Source of the DNA: Stentor roeselii | Taxonomy: Eukaryota > Ciliophora > Heterotrichea > Heterotrichida > Stentoridae | Length of the DNA: 64,000 nt | Assembly (NCBI GenBank): GCA_006503475.1 | Contig: RSEH01000129.1 | Coordinates: 1 to 64,000, forward strand | Reading direction: 5' to 3' | Part shown: positions 29,245 to 38,982 of the stretch, piece after piece | Layout: each line of letters starts with the position of its first letter | Numbering within the stretch: the stretch's first letter is position 1 | Program-made: the position numbers and the translations under genes | Notes under the pieces: model-generated | The model's database searches: none | What the model saw: the letters and a program-made list of their open reading frames with translations, nothing else | What the model was told of the DNA's origin: nothing

Positions 29245-29493
29245 NNNNNNNNNNNNNNNNNNNNNNNNNNNNNNNNNNNNNNNNNNNNNNNNNNNNNNNN
29301 NNNNNNNNNNNNNNNNNNNNNNNNNNNNNNNNNNNNNNNNNNNNNNNNNNNNNNNNNNNNNNNNNNNNNNNNNNNNNNNNNNNNNNNNNNNNNNNNNNNN
29401 NNNNNNNNNNNNNNNNNNNNNNNNNNNNNNNNNNNNNNNNNNNNNNNNNNNNNNNNNNNNNNNNNNNNNNNNNNNNNNNNNNNNNNNNNNNNN
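29245..29493. other. Assembly gap (249 N)
   Basis: A run of unknown bases. Open frames that seem to cross it are artefacts of translating N. Confidence 0.99.
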
Positions 29494-30057
29494 AGAGAAA
29501 AAGTACCTGACTTACTTTGAGCCTACTTGTGATAAAGAGTTACCTATGAACATTTTAATTTCTCATTTTTCGTTTTTGAATAAGTATCAAATTTTTCTGG
29601 ATCTTCAGAGTTATTGATCAAGGTCAAAGTGTTGATTTGAACTTTTTCAGAGGGTTTGAGAAATTGGCAGGATATATCAAGCTGAAAACGCAGTTTGAGA
29701 CGGATTCTGAGAATACAAAGATTTTACTGTCTTCTCATCGTTTTATTTTTTTACAAAGGAAAGGACGAGGACGATGAAGCCTTCAACGACTGAATAAAAT
29801 GAAGAACCAACAAGAATTGTTTTGTAAATAACTTAAGATTATCTTTAACTTTTAATTATTTCTATAATCGATGTTGAGATTATCTTTTTTATGAGAATTA
29901 CAATTTCTATCACTCTTTCTTTTATTCACAGACCTTACTTAATCATGCTCCTTAATGCTGAAAGAATTACTCTCACTTTTAGGAACTTATAAATAATGGG
30001 AATCGCGCAGTTACACAAAAAAGTAATGATACAAGTTTTGGTATGTTTTAAACAGTT
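29494..30057. other. No intact gene; possible 3' end relic
   Basis: These bases follow the gap. The segment to about 29790 has a coding-like texture (for example KDEDDEAFND before a TGA near 29790), which may be the 3' end of a gene that begins in the gap or a relic. The rest is AT-rich. Confidence 0.35.
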
Positions 30058-30990
30058 TTGAATCGGCAGATGTTTTTTTTCTTTATCCGGTCGGAAAAGG
30101 TGGGCTTGGCAAGGTTTGGAAGGTCCAACAAGAAGTCCAAACAAGATAACGCAATGAAAGAAATGTTGAAAGCAAGAATTATCAGTAAAAGAACTGTGAA
30201 TTCAGTTATGAATGAAAGATACTTGCTTTCTATCATCAACATCCTTTTATCGTTAACATGGAATTTGCATTCCAGTCTTGAGAAAACTTGAATTTTGTCA
30301 TGGACTTGATGCCTGGAGGAGATTTGAGGTATCACCTGGGCCGAAAGCGCAAGTTTACCGAGATTCAGACAAAGTTCTTTGTCGCCTCCATGTTTTATGC
30401 CTTAGAATACATCCACCTTCACAAAATAATTCACCGTGACATAAACCCGAAAGCCTAGTCCTCGAAATCCTTGTTCCATAAGACTAACAAATTTCGTCAT
30501 AGCACGTTTCTGGCAAGACAACAACAACAGCGAGACATCAGTTGCTGCAGGCAGCATGTCTCCTAGTTGATATGCCGTCAAACCACACAATAAATATCAG
30601 CTGACTACTTCACCTTGGGAGTGATAGTCTTCGAGTTCAAGCTCGACGCCCTTACAACGGGAAGACTCGAAAAGACAATCACGATCCTTGCGAGCAAGTC
30701 CAGCTGAAAAAGACTGACATGTCTGAAGGTTGTAGCTTGAAGGCTCTTAACTTTACCAACAAGCTTCTTCAAAGAAAGCCTCAAGAAGACCCTTCTTGCC
30801 GAAGCCGATGGAGAACTTCGACTGCCCCGTATGAACAATGACTGGAGAGACGAGGTCGAAAGTGTAAACTTGAATGACCAGATGGTTCAAAAGGTGTTCA
30901 ACGGTTACTTTTATGATTCAACTAGAACTACTCTAAGACTGAACCCATCTCAAAGATTGAAAAGTGAATCCTTAACCAGAATACTAATTA
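30058..30990 (+). pseudogene. Decayed AGC-type protein kinase, YANK/STK32-like
   Basis: Kinase motifs appear in order on the plus strand but in changing frames: Gly-rich loop GKGGLGKVWKVQ (near 30088), KQDNAMKEMLKARIISKR with the ATP lysine, NERYLLSIIN, then VMDLMPGGDLRYHLGRKRKF (near 30300) and the catalytic loop as IIHRDINPKA, where HRDxKPEN is expected, followed by a TAG. Further downstream come AAGSMSP (for GTxGYMAPE), a LGVIVFEF-like piece, and LNPSQRL. The MDLMPGGDLRYHL signature is typical of the STK32/YANK group. Several frameshifts and stops make it a dead host gene. Open frames on the opposite strand at 30402-30838 are shadows. Confidence 0.8.
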
Positions 30991-31051
30991 ATTAAAGAAG
31001 ACGCTTCCAAATTTCTACTACGCTTTCAAGTCCTTGGATCACATCTAAATA

Positions 31052-32146
31052 TCAATTACTGTCGTCGTGCATACCTTCTGCGTCGTAAACGTATGCAAGG
31101 TCGATGAACCTTGTTTGTGATTTCCCGTTTTTCCCGTTTATGTAGAAGAGACTTGCTGTGAAAAATACTTTTGAAGTCTGGCTTTTGAACCAGTTAATGA
31201 TTTTTTCTGTTTGAGATATGAAAGTTTCCACTTGTGCTTTATCGTCTCCTACGATTTTTTTGAAGTACTCGTGGATGTTGTCTGGATTTATTGAGTAGAA
31301 ACCCTCGTCTTTCATTATTGATTCTAGTATAGAACCATTCGAGTCTTTTGCTACAAGGCCAGTGATTCTAAAACCTAAAGAACCTGTTGTTGTCGACAGC
31401 GCTTTTCGTTGTTGATCTGCTAGTTTGGCCTCATTATGGTCTCTTGTCCAAGTCACTTTTCCGATTTTACAGTCAAGAAGATTAGGGTGTTCATAACCAG
31501 TTAACAAATTTTCAAGAACCATAAAAGTTTTTCCATCAATTTCTTCAGTTCCGTAATAATGAGGAACGATTTCTCGTAATTGTACCAAAGCAGGATCAAC
31601 ACATTCATCACTGAATAAATAACGATAAAATTCTCTTTCTTTAACACCTGCTTTTTTTAACAACTTGTCACCTCTTGCAATGAGACTCCCTGCATGACCT
31701 CCAGCTTGGTCAGGTTTCTTTGAATCTGCTTTAGGATGGTCTTCTTTTGCATTTTCATGAAGATCATGAGGCTTCTCATGAACATGAGGTTTTTCATGGA
31801 CTTCTTGAGGTTTTTCATGGACTTCTTTAGGTTTTTCGTGGACTTCTTGAGGTTTTTCATGGACTTCTTTAGGTTTTTCGTGGACTTCTTGAGGTTTTTC
31901 ATGGACTTCTTTAGGTTTTTCATGAGTTTCTTTGACTTTTTCATGAACTTCTTTGGGTTTCTCAGCATGATGCTCAGTTGGCTTCGCATCAGTCTTTTTG
32001 GGCTGACTTGGGTCTTTGGAGGGTTCTGAAGGGTGTTGATTAGGAGGACTTGCAGGATGGGAATCTTTTTCTGGTTTTGCTTCAGATGGTTTCTTTTCAG
32101 AATGAGCGTTATTCGAGATATCCTTTTTCGATCCGCCGCAACCCAT
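31052..32146 (-). CDS. Inositol polyphosphate kinase with N-myristoylation signal and heptad-repeat linker
   Basis: A 364-aa protein. The N-terminus MGCGGSKKD is a textbook dual acylation site (Gly2 myristate, Cys3 palmitate). Residues 62-134 are a linker of 7-residue units KPKEVHE/KPQEVHE. The kinase of the IPK family (IPMK, IP6K, IP3K) spans about 155-360. The inositol-binding PxxxDxKxG is PNLLDCKIG (221-229), with PHYYG near 195 and the late motif FIDLAYVYD (347-355) in place of the usual IDFAHT/V. It phosphorylates inositol phosphates with ATP; the exact substrate cannot be read. Membrane tethering by two lipids is unusual for this family. Confidence 0.85.
   Translation of the reverse strand: MGCGGSKKDISNNAHSEKKPSEAKPEKDSHPASPPNQHPSEPSKDPSQPKKTDAKPTEHHAEKPKEVHEKVKETHEKPKEVHEKPQEVHEKPKEVHEKPQEVHEKPKEVHEKPQEVHEKPHVHEKPHDLHENAKEDHPKADSKKPDQAGGHAGSLIARGDKLLKKAGVKEREFYRYLFSDECVDPALVQLREIVPHYYGTEEIDGKTFMVLENLLTGYEHPNLLDCKIGKVTWTRDHNEAKLADQQRKALSTTTGSLGFRITGLVAKDSNGSILESIMKDEGFYSINPDNIHEYFKKIVGDDKAQVETFISQTEKIINWFKSQTSKVFFTASLFYINGKNGKSQTRFIDLAYVYDAEGMHDDSN
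31775..31963 (-). repeat. 21-bp coding tandem repeat (KPxEVHE)
   Basis: About nine 21-bp units encode the linker of the inositol kinase. Units alternate between KPKEVHE and KPQEVHE, so the higher-order period is 42 bp. The near-identity of the central units at DNA level (GGTTTTTCATGGACTTC on the plus strand) points to recent expansion and likely length variation between strains. It is not a CRISPR array, because there are no spacers. Confidence 0.9.
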
Positions 32147-32712
32147 TTATTATAGGATTTGAACGGCTCTTAATGAATGAAGGAAAGTTGATAAATTTTA
32201 ATTCGAAATGCAGGAAGAATTTTTTGATGAATAACTTTTGATGAAAGTTTAAAGGTGAAGTTGATAAGGTTTCTAGGGATTTAAAGGAAGTGGAAGAAAT
32301 GAGACTTTATAAGTTTTATGATTTGAAGACTTTATTCTAATTTTAAGTTTTATTACAGCTAGGTGTTAAAGTTTAGGGTGTTGTGAAAAATTATTTAAAG
32401 TAAGTTAATAAAATTTCACCTTATTTACTGAATATAATCTTTCAGTAATGAAATATCAAGACAAATCATACAAAAATAAAATCTTAAAACTGATCTTAAT
32501 AATCTCTCTGAAAATATCACAAGTCCCTCTAATTCCTCAAAAAAATCCAAATTGTATTCAAACCATCTCTAAAATTATTCATATCAAAAACAATCAAAAT
32601 TTAATCCACCTCCAATCCCCAAACTCTCTAATTCCAAATACAAAACCCATCCCAAACCCACTCCACACTCGAATTCCATTAATCCTCCTTGAATCCAAAA
32701 ATCTATATAAAC
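32147..32712. other. Intergenic region upstream of the inositol kinase
   Basis: I see no gene in these 566 bases. The stretch from 32448 is A/C-rich and open in one frame for about 90 codons, but it has the low-complexity composition of flanks here and runs into the duplicated Rab segment. Confidence 0.5.
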
Positions 32713-33551
32713 TTCAGCTATAACATTTATAATAATTCTGAAGAGAAAATCAATAATACATCCATCTAATGCACTAGTTTCAAGATACTCCATTCCTAAT
32801 TCCAAAGCCTTTTCCCTTCCTTCATCCATTGTAACAATTGAATCTAATTCAAGATCCGATTTATTCCCAATCAAAAGGTAACAACCTGCCTATTGACATT
32901 GTTCTTCAACTCATTAACATAATCGCTAACCTTATAGAATGATTTTCGGTTCGATTTACTAAAACTACCACGAAAATATCGTATATGTATAAAGATTCCT
33001 TATAAGTGATGCATACCAATTATCCCCAGCTGCATCCGCCTAAATATTGAATATTAAATAAAGATTTAGTTTTTGATGTTTTATCCAGACTTCTTTTAAA
33101 TAAAGATTAAAACCAATTTTTGGAGGTAGTCTAGACTGAATTCATTCGAGATGAAATTTTTATGATATTTGACATACCTGACTGAACATCTCCTACAAAG
33201 TTTAATTCTGTATAAGGGTTTGGAAGTTGTGGAATTGACATTATTACTTTATGATTCTATATCAAATTTAGCTGAGACTGCAAGAGTACTGATAATCAAA
33301 TATAAAGTAAATTTTTGTCTTACAAAGGAAAAGTAGTATTTCAATATTTTTAATTTCTAAACCCATTCTTTTTCATTCCCATCATCCATAGAGACAACTG
33401 TCTTTTAAGTATTTTTCAGCCGTACTTCCAACACAATATGTAGAAAGCTGACTACCAGAGTAATTTAAAAATCTGCAAAAATTATCAACTGTTCAAAGGC
33501 TTTGATTTTTTTACTGAGATAGCTTACAATAAAATCAGCATCTTTATTAAT
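32713..33551 (-). pseudogene. Copy B of the Rab-like segment, decayed
   Basis: This is the second copy of 25844-26713, about 6.9 kb away in the same orientation. The C-terminal half still reads GNKSDLELDSIVTMDEGREK and LETSALDGC. Upstream, single-base losses shift the frame. The intron has lost its 5' splice site: ATATTCAATATTTAG stands where copy A has GTATTCAATATTTAG. The gene part ends near 33242 (start-codon region TGACAT on the plus strand). The rest is the copied upstream flank with the older Rab fragment near 33366-33455. Confidence 0.8.
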
Positions 33552-34118
33552 ATTACTACAAGGTAGGATATAAAACAGTATAAAAGAATATTAAATTATT
33601 AACCGCACAAGTTTCTTTATAAGTTATCCCAGACCTTGATGATTCTTGATACACAAGGACAAAAAATACTGATTAAATATCATACTAAGTACCAATAAAA
33701 TTTCAAAATTATAATTCAATGACTCAGAATCTTGCGATAAAATGAATCTTTTGTATGATTATCTATTTAATTTACTAGAGATTACCAATAAATGATATAA
33801 AATGTTTGAGCAAGCATATTACTTAGACCTTTCATGATCTGGTATATCACCATAATTATAGGATATAAAAAATAGGCATTTTAAATTAAATGTTCATTAA
33901 TAAAGTACTCACTTTGGAAAGTTGAAAATGCCCATGATCTGATTTTTTATATTGATTATTCATGATTTTCTCCTAAAAATCACCTTGAAAAGACTTTGTT
34001 CTAACAATAATAAATTTTATAGAAAGTTTGATAATAAAGAATAGTAGCATTCATTTAAAGTGCATTTTATTTGCTTCTATATTCGTCCTAAATGAATTAC
34101 TGAATACTAATAAATCTA
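33552..34118. other. AT-rich intergenic region
   Basis: I see nothing gene-like in these 567 bases. Confidence 0.5.
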
Positions 34119-37100
34119 TTAACTAGCTAATTCAAGGTATACCAAGCCATCCATCGGGTCATAAACAACGAACTTTCTATGTCTTTCAATAAATTCTCCT
34201 AAAATCAATCCTTCATTCTTCACAGTCAGTTGTCTCGTCTCAGAAGTAGCCAAATTCATAATCTTCACTAATCCATTCATTTCTCTTAAAATCGCAAACA
34301 TTCCAGATAAATCAGTCACTATTTCTTTATACCTTATTTTCACGATTTTCTTGTTTTTCACAGGATTAAAAACAATATAATTAACCCTTCCAATCAAGTG
34401 AATCATGAGATCATCATCTGAAACAGCTCTGAAATCTTCAACTTTTTCATTTTTAAACTTAAATCGTGAGATTTTTTCAAGATATTGATCAATATTCAGA
34501 ATAATAATCCGCATGTGCTGACCAGTAATGATCACAAACTTGTTTCTCAAGATGATAAACTTGGAATACCCTAAAAATTTAAAATTATGCTCGTTTAACC
34601 TGTTCCCAGAGCAAGAATCATACAAAACAAACTGATTTTCATTTAAAATTCCAAAAAGGCTTTCATCTTCTGATGAGCTGAATGAAATTATTTGGATTTT
34701 TGGGATTTCGAGATAAGTTAAAGAGTTGGAAATTTTGAAAATAGAAAGTTTGTTTGAATGCTGTAAACAAATAAATGATTTTTCTATGATTACTTCGTTT
34801 ATTTTGTAGTCGGGGACTGAAAAAGTTGAAGTAGTTGACAAGGTTGATAAGCTAAAAATGGAAAGTTTAGAGGTTTCGAAGATAATCAGGAAATTTTTTA
34901 AAAGTTTTGGAGGGTCTTGAAGGTTGATTGTTAGGTTTTTTATAATTGTTTTGGAATTGATGTCGATTAGTGAGCAAGTGTATTGAGAGAATGTTGATCC
35001 TCCTGACATGTCACCATTAAAGTTGCTTGGTTTGAGTTTTCCCATTATTATTAATAATCCCAGATCCTCTTTTATTGAAACTTTAATTTCTGATAGTTCT
35101 TCTGTTGAAAATTCGAATTTTTCTAGAGAGTTATTCAAGGTTATAAGGGTTACTTTTGATCCATTTTCATATAGAAAAGAATTTGATAGAATTTTTAATT
35201 TTAGTTCTTCTTTTTCTAGAATGAATTTTAGCTTGTGCTTCATTACTAGTATATTTCCAAAAAGGTCAAAGATCTTTAAATTTTTACTAAAAACCAAACA
35301 AACATACCTAGAGTTGATGATATAAAACCCTTTAAAAGTATCTTTTTTTCCTCTAATTCCAAATCTGAAGTGAATCTTGCTTTTTTCAATATCATAAATT
35401 CTAACTTCATCTTCTGAAACAGTTCCGATAAACTTCTGCATATTATCCAAGACAGGATAGCAATTAGTCTGAAAAATATTATTCAAATTGCTAATTTTCA
35501 TTACATAAAAATGATTCGACGTTTTACAAACAAAGACAGCAATTTTCCTATTTTTCAAGATAGAAAATTGTTCAATCGATAAATTTCCTTTATTGCAATC
35601 CTTAAGACCTAACTGTCCATATCGATCGAAACATCTAGTCTTGAAATCATAAAAGTTGTAGAAACTTTTATCTTCCAGTATCAAATAATCATGACTAATG
35701 AACTTGCTTGTCCATTTTCCACTAAAATCTTCTATTTCAAGTTTTTTTTCATTACCAAAGCAGTCCCAAATGTAGATCAGGAGCTTTTTTTTGTTATAGT
35801 AAATCACAAAAAGCTTACCTGAGTTAAACACTAACTTTTCGATTAATAACTCTTGGGATATGAAATTTTTGTCTTGTATTAGCTGCGAGAGGATGAAATC
35901 GTTGTCTGACATGTTATTGTCATTGTATTTTTTGCAGAATATGTGAGGAGCTGAAAACGGAAACATGCTTAATGGATTTTCTTTGATATAGCCTTTACAG
36001 AAATTCGCTATTGTGAGGACTTGAGAATCGATTTCAAGAGCGTTACCAGATATAGAAGAAATAAAATCAAATTTTTTTGACAAAAAGTACAGGTCAGAAT
36101 ATCCTGGAAAGTTTTGAATTACTGTTTGAGTCTGATAATTAAATATCTGCAATTTTTTATTATCAGCGAAAACAAGTTTCTCTTCGTTGATTATAGCTAA
36201 GTAGTCAATAATCGAATAGTTTTTTAGAATTTTCCGTGTTTTTATTCCAGTAAATATATCAAAAACTTCTATTTTTGAGTTAAACAAAAAGATCTCCAAG
36301 TTTTTCAGACAAATCACGAAATTCCAATCAGGTTTATCACTGAAATACTGAATTTTCATTTGACTTAAAATGTTCCAAATTAATATTTCACCTCTTAAAA
36401 ACTTGCAAATTAAAAACTTATTGTTTTCTGAAACTTTGAAATAACTTATGGGCCCTTTGGGAAAATCAGTAATTTTATATTCTTCCAGCCCATTCTTGAA
36501 ATTGTAAACAACTATGTCAAAGTCTTTATTTTGAAATATCAGATACTTGAACTTCCCTGCTAAAGCTGTTTTTGGACTTCGGTTCCCTGAGACTTTAGTT
36601 AAATACCGATTTGTTTTGATTTCATAGAGATAAATTCTTTCACAATCACTTATCGCCAAGAACTCTCCATCTTCAGTATACCAACAATAATTCATTCTGA
36701 GTTTCGAGTCGACCCTAACCGAAAACTCTCTTTCAAAAAAAAGGTGAGTTGAAAACTTATTCCTTATCAAACGTTTACTTGAAAAAAGTGCTGCAAAAAA
36801 ATCTGAATCTTTCATAGAAAACTCGAAATTTTCATTTGCGAAGAGTAAAAAAAACTCAAAATGTTTCAAGTCTTGAGAATTAAATGTGAAAAGTCTGAGT
36901 AAAATTTTATAGTAAATGATTCGCTTTTTAAGTTTATCTTCTTGGGTTTTCATTTTTTCTATATTTTTAGATCCTTCTTTAGAGGATAGGTTTAGTCTCT
37001 GATTTTTTAGATTTGACTTGAATATCATCATTTTCCTTACAAGAGAAGAATATAATGCTTGAGCTGCTGGCTTGGACTGAGGACTCAGCATGAAACAAGT

Positions 37101-37235
37101 CTCTTCAAAAAACCGACAACGGGGACAGTATTGAAAGTGACTTTCAACTTTTCCTTTCTCGATCTCTTCTAAACACTCAGTGCACTTTACTTTGGACTCC
37201 CAAGTTTTTCTAAGAGTCTTTAGTATTGATTTCAT
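34119..37235 (-). CDS. Zinc-finger plus beta-propeller-like protein, unknown
   Basis: A 1038-aa protein. The N-terminus has a probable zinc site C18-x2-C21-x11-H33-x3-C37-x2-C40 in CTECLEEIEKGKVESHFQYC. A helical region (55-140) follows. From about residue 170 to the end there are many repeating beta-strand units of WD/kelch-like length, such as EIKTNRYLTKVSG, FKVSENNKFLICKFLRGEIL and NLATSETRQL, mostly lacking the WD dipeptide. It probably forms two degenerate propellers. I cannot name the family. The gene at 52419-53525 has a similar plan on a smaller scale. No membrane segments are seen. Confidence 0.75.
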   Translation of the reverse strand: MKSILKTLRKTWESKVKCTECLEEIEKGKVESHFQYCPRCRFFEETCFMLSPQSKPAAQALYSSLVRKMMIFKSNLKNQRLNLSSKEGSKNIEKMKTQEDKLKKRIIYYKILLRLFTFNSQDLKHFEFFLLFANENFEFSMKDSDFFAALFSSKRLIRNKFSTHLFFEREFSVRVDSKLRMNYCWYTEDGEFLAISDCERIYLYEIKTNRYLTKVSGNRSPKTALAGKFKYLIFQNKDFDIVVYNFKNGLEEYKITDFPKGPISYFKVSENNKFLICKFLRGEILIWNILSQMKIQYFSDKPDWNFVICLKNLEIFLFNSKIEVFDIFTGIKTRKILKNYSIIDYLAIINEEKLVFADNKKLQIFNYQTQTVIQNFPGYSDLYFLSKKFDFISSISGNALEIDSQVLTIANFCKGYIKENPLSMFPFSAPHIFCKKYNDNNMSDNDFILSQLIQDKNFISQELLIEKLVFNSGKLFVIYYNKKKLLIYIWDCFGNEKKLEIEDFSGKWTSKFISHDYLILEDKSFYNFYDFKTRCFDRYGQLGLKDCNKGNLSIEQFSILKNRKIAVFVCKTSNHFYVMKISNLNNIFQTNCYPVLDNMQKFIGTVSEDEVRIYDIEKSKIHFRFGIRGKKDTFKGFYIINSRYVCLVFSKNLKIFDLFGNILVMKHKLKFILEKEELKLKILSNSFLYENGSKVTLITLNNSLEKFEFSTEELSEIKVSIKEDLGLLIIMGKLKPSNFNGDMSGGSTFSQYTCSLIDINSKTIIKNLTINLQDPPKLLKNFLIIFETSKLSIFSLSTLSTTSTFSVPDYKINEVIIEKSFICLQHSNKLSIFKISNSLTYLEIPKIQIISFSSSEDESLFGILNENQFVLYDSCSGNRLNEHNFKFLGYSKFIILRNKFVIITGQHMRIIILNIDQYLEKISRFKFKNEKVEDFRAVSDDDLMIHLIGRVNYIVFNPVKNKKIVKIRYKEIVTDLSGMFAILREMNGLVKIMNLATSETRQLTVKNEGLILGEFIERHRKFVVYDPMDGLVYLELAS

Positions 37236-37952
37236 TTTATTAGAGTTTTGCCTATTTTTTTTTAGACAATGAAGGTATCGATGCTAGATGATTAAGCTTC
37301 AAGGTTTCTGTCGTAGAAAAAAGTGGAAAAATTATATTAAGTGGATTTTGTTAGTTAAGGTGAATGTAAGGAAATTATTCTCTAGTTTGATGATTCCTAT
37401 TGAAAAATCAAGATTAAATCAGTATATGAAAAACCTTCACTTTACCTAAAAATTAGAATTTCATGATTAATATACAACAATTAAGTCAAAGTCTCTGGTG
37501 TTTTTATATATTGGTTAATTAATACATACTATGTTTTATAAAGTTGAATACTTTTAATATTGTTTGGTTGATTTATTACTTTAGTCTAAATATGAAAACT
37601 TATTCAAATCAGATATACAAATCAGGAGGTTCAATTACTAATCCATTAAATTAAGCACTACTCGAAAACATTCAAGGAAACAAATAATTATATTGAATAG
37701 TTTCTCATTAAAAAGTAAAAGAAACTAAACATTGACTTTTTAACTACTAAAATTGAATTTTTATTTACATCTTATCTGACTAAATAGCCATTCCTCCATA
37801 GTTACTATATATAAAGATCACATCATTATAATAAAAAAAATCCTAAGCAGTGAGTCCAAAAGACTGTAAATAAATCCAATCATATCATCAAAATCCCCAT
37901 TCTAAACTCCCACAACACCACCAAAAATCCAAATCTTCTCCTTCTAATTAAA
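37236..37952. other. AT-rich divergent intergenic region
   Basis: I see no gene in these 717 bases. The last ~120 bases before the plus-strand gene are A/C-rich, as expected for a 5' flank. Confidence 0.5.
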
Positions 37953-38453
37953 ATGTCCGAGAAACCAAATCGACAAAAACTCGCAGAATTCATTTTCGAC
38001 AGTCTCGACCGTGACCAAAAAGGCTTCTTATCAATGACTGATTTCCAAAACTCTCTTCACCACATAAACGACTCAAACCAGCCAGTGGTAAAAAAATATC
38101 TCTCCTGGTACTTCTCCAGCAGTCAAAGCGATTCAATCAGCAGGTCAGACTTCATAAATCTTCTCCTTTCCAAGAAAAAACAACCAGTCATAGTCCACGT
38201 GAACCTTTCCGACCTGTTAATCTTTACCAGTCCTTCAAAGATCGCAAGGACTTTTTCTCAACGTCTGAAGCGACGACTAGACATCGACAAGTTCAAAACT
38301 CAAATGGAAGAACCATCAGAAAATTCACTTATAAGCTTAAAAGACTGCTGCAAAGACCAAAATCACTGCGAAAAACCCAGATGGAAGTCAGCGAAGCAAA
38401 GAAACTTAGAAGAACTTCTATCGATTCGAAGATGTCACTTGTTGTACTCGTGA
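37953..38453 (+). CDS. Small EF-hand-like protein
   Basis: A 166-aa protein. Residues 8-80 look like a calmodulin-type EF-hand pair: loop DRDQKGFLSMTDF near 19-31, and a second, degenerate loop near 54-66 (SSQSDSISRSDF). The C-terminal half is basic with a CCKDQNHC Cys cluster and no recognisable fold. It may bind calcium weakly. The TGA stop lies 19 bp before the start of the next gene on the same strand, and no GT..AG of 15 or 16 nt can join the two frames. Confidence 0.7.
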   Translation: MSEKPNRQKLAEFIFDSLDRDQKGFLSMTDFQNSLHHINDSNQPVVKKYLSWYFSSSQSDSISRSDFINLLLSKKKQPVIVHVNLSDLLIFTSPSKIARTFSQRLKRRLDIDKFKTQMEEPSENSLISLKDCCKDQNHCEKPRWKSAKQRNLEELLSIRRCHLLYS

Positions 38454-38472
38454 ATAATAATTGTTAATAGTT

Positions 38473-38982
38473 ATGAAAAGAGCTAGAACTCCAAGAATCA
38501 TTCCTCCGAGACTCAAGCTTCGAGAAGGGTCTCCTGATGTTCGAGTATTAAAAGCTTTGGAAATAAGATCAGCTCATAAATCGAATGACACTTTAAATGA
38601 AGCAACTCTGCCGAGGTCTAACAGTTTCAATTATTCACCTGCGCATTTCAATAAGATGAAGGACTTGATTAAAGGACTTGAAGATGAAAATAAAAAACTT
38701 GTACAGGAAAACTTTAGGGTCAGGGAAGAGAATAATAATTTGGTTAAGGCGAATAAGGAACTTAGTAATAAGAGAAATGAACAGCAAAAGTATATTGATA
38801 GACTTTGTGGAGAGGTTAGCAAAATGAGTCAAAAGTTTTGTATTGCGAATTTGGAAGGGAGTAATCGGAGGATTGGAATAGGGAGGAGGAGAAGTGCTCT
38901 TTGGAAAAAAAATGAAAGGGTTGTTAAGGGATGTGGAAGTTTGGGCTGTTTGGTCAGGAAGAATAAGAGTGAGATATTGTGA
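38473..38982 (+). CDS. Coiled-coil protein, unknown
   Basis: A 169-aa protein from the ATG at 38473. A TTG-start extension to 38461 is possible but less likely. Residues about 55-115 form a coiled coil (LIKGLEDENKKLVQENFRVR). The N-terminus is basic and Pro/Arg-rich and the tail is basic. No family is recognised. The 19-bp spacer to the previous stop (ATAATAATTGTTAATAGTT) must carry its start signals. Confidence 0.65.
   Translation: MKRARTPRIIPPRLKLREGSPDVRVLKALEIRSAHKSNDTLNEATLPRSNSFNYSPAHFNKMKDLIKGLEDENKKLVQENFRVREENNNLVKANKELSNKRNEQQKYIDRLCGEVSKMSQKFCIANLEGSNRRIGIGRRRSALWKKNERVVKGCGSLGCLVRKNKSEIL

Noticed and set aside
29146-29520. Open frames of about 120 codons crossing the N run
   Set aside because: They exist only because N is translated as X; the real sequence on each side gives about 33 codons or fewer.
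30402-30838. Two minus-strand frames
   Set aside because: They are antisense to the kinase pseudogene and match no family.
31775-31963. CRISPR-like array
   Set aside because: Units are contiguous 21-mers with no spacers, inside a coding frame.
31657-32029. Repetitive open frames in other frames over the inositol kinase linker
   Set aside because: They are shadows of the 21-bp coding repeat; only the frame with MGC start and kinase motifs makes sense.
32448-32723. 91-aa plus-strand frame
   Set aside because: It is Asn/Ile/Pro/Lys-rich low complexity from an A/C-rich flank, and runs into the Rab duplication on the other strand.
37953-38982. One spliced gene instead of two tandem small genes
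   Set aside because: No GT..AG segment of 15 or 16 nt joins the two frames. TGA ends the first, TAA precedes the second, and an ATG is present at 38473.
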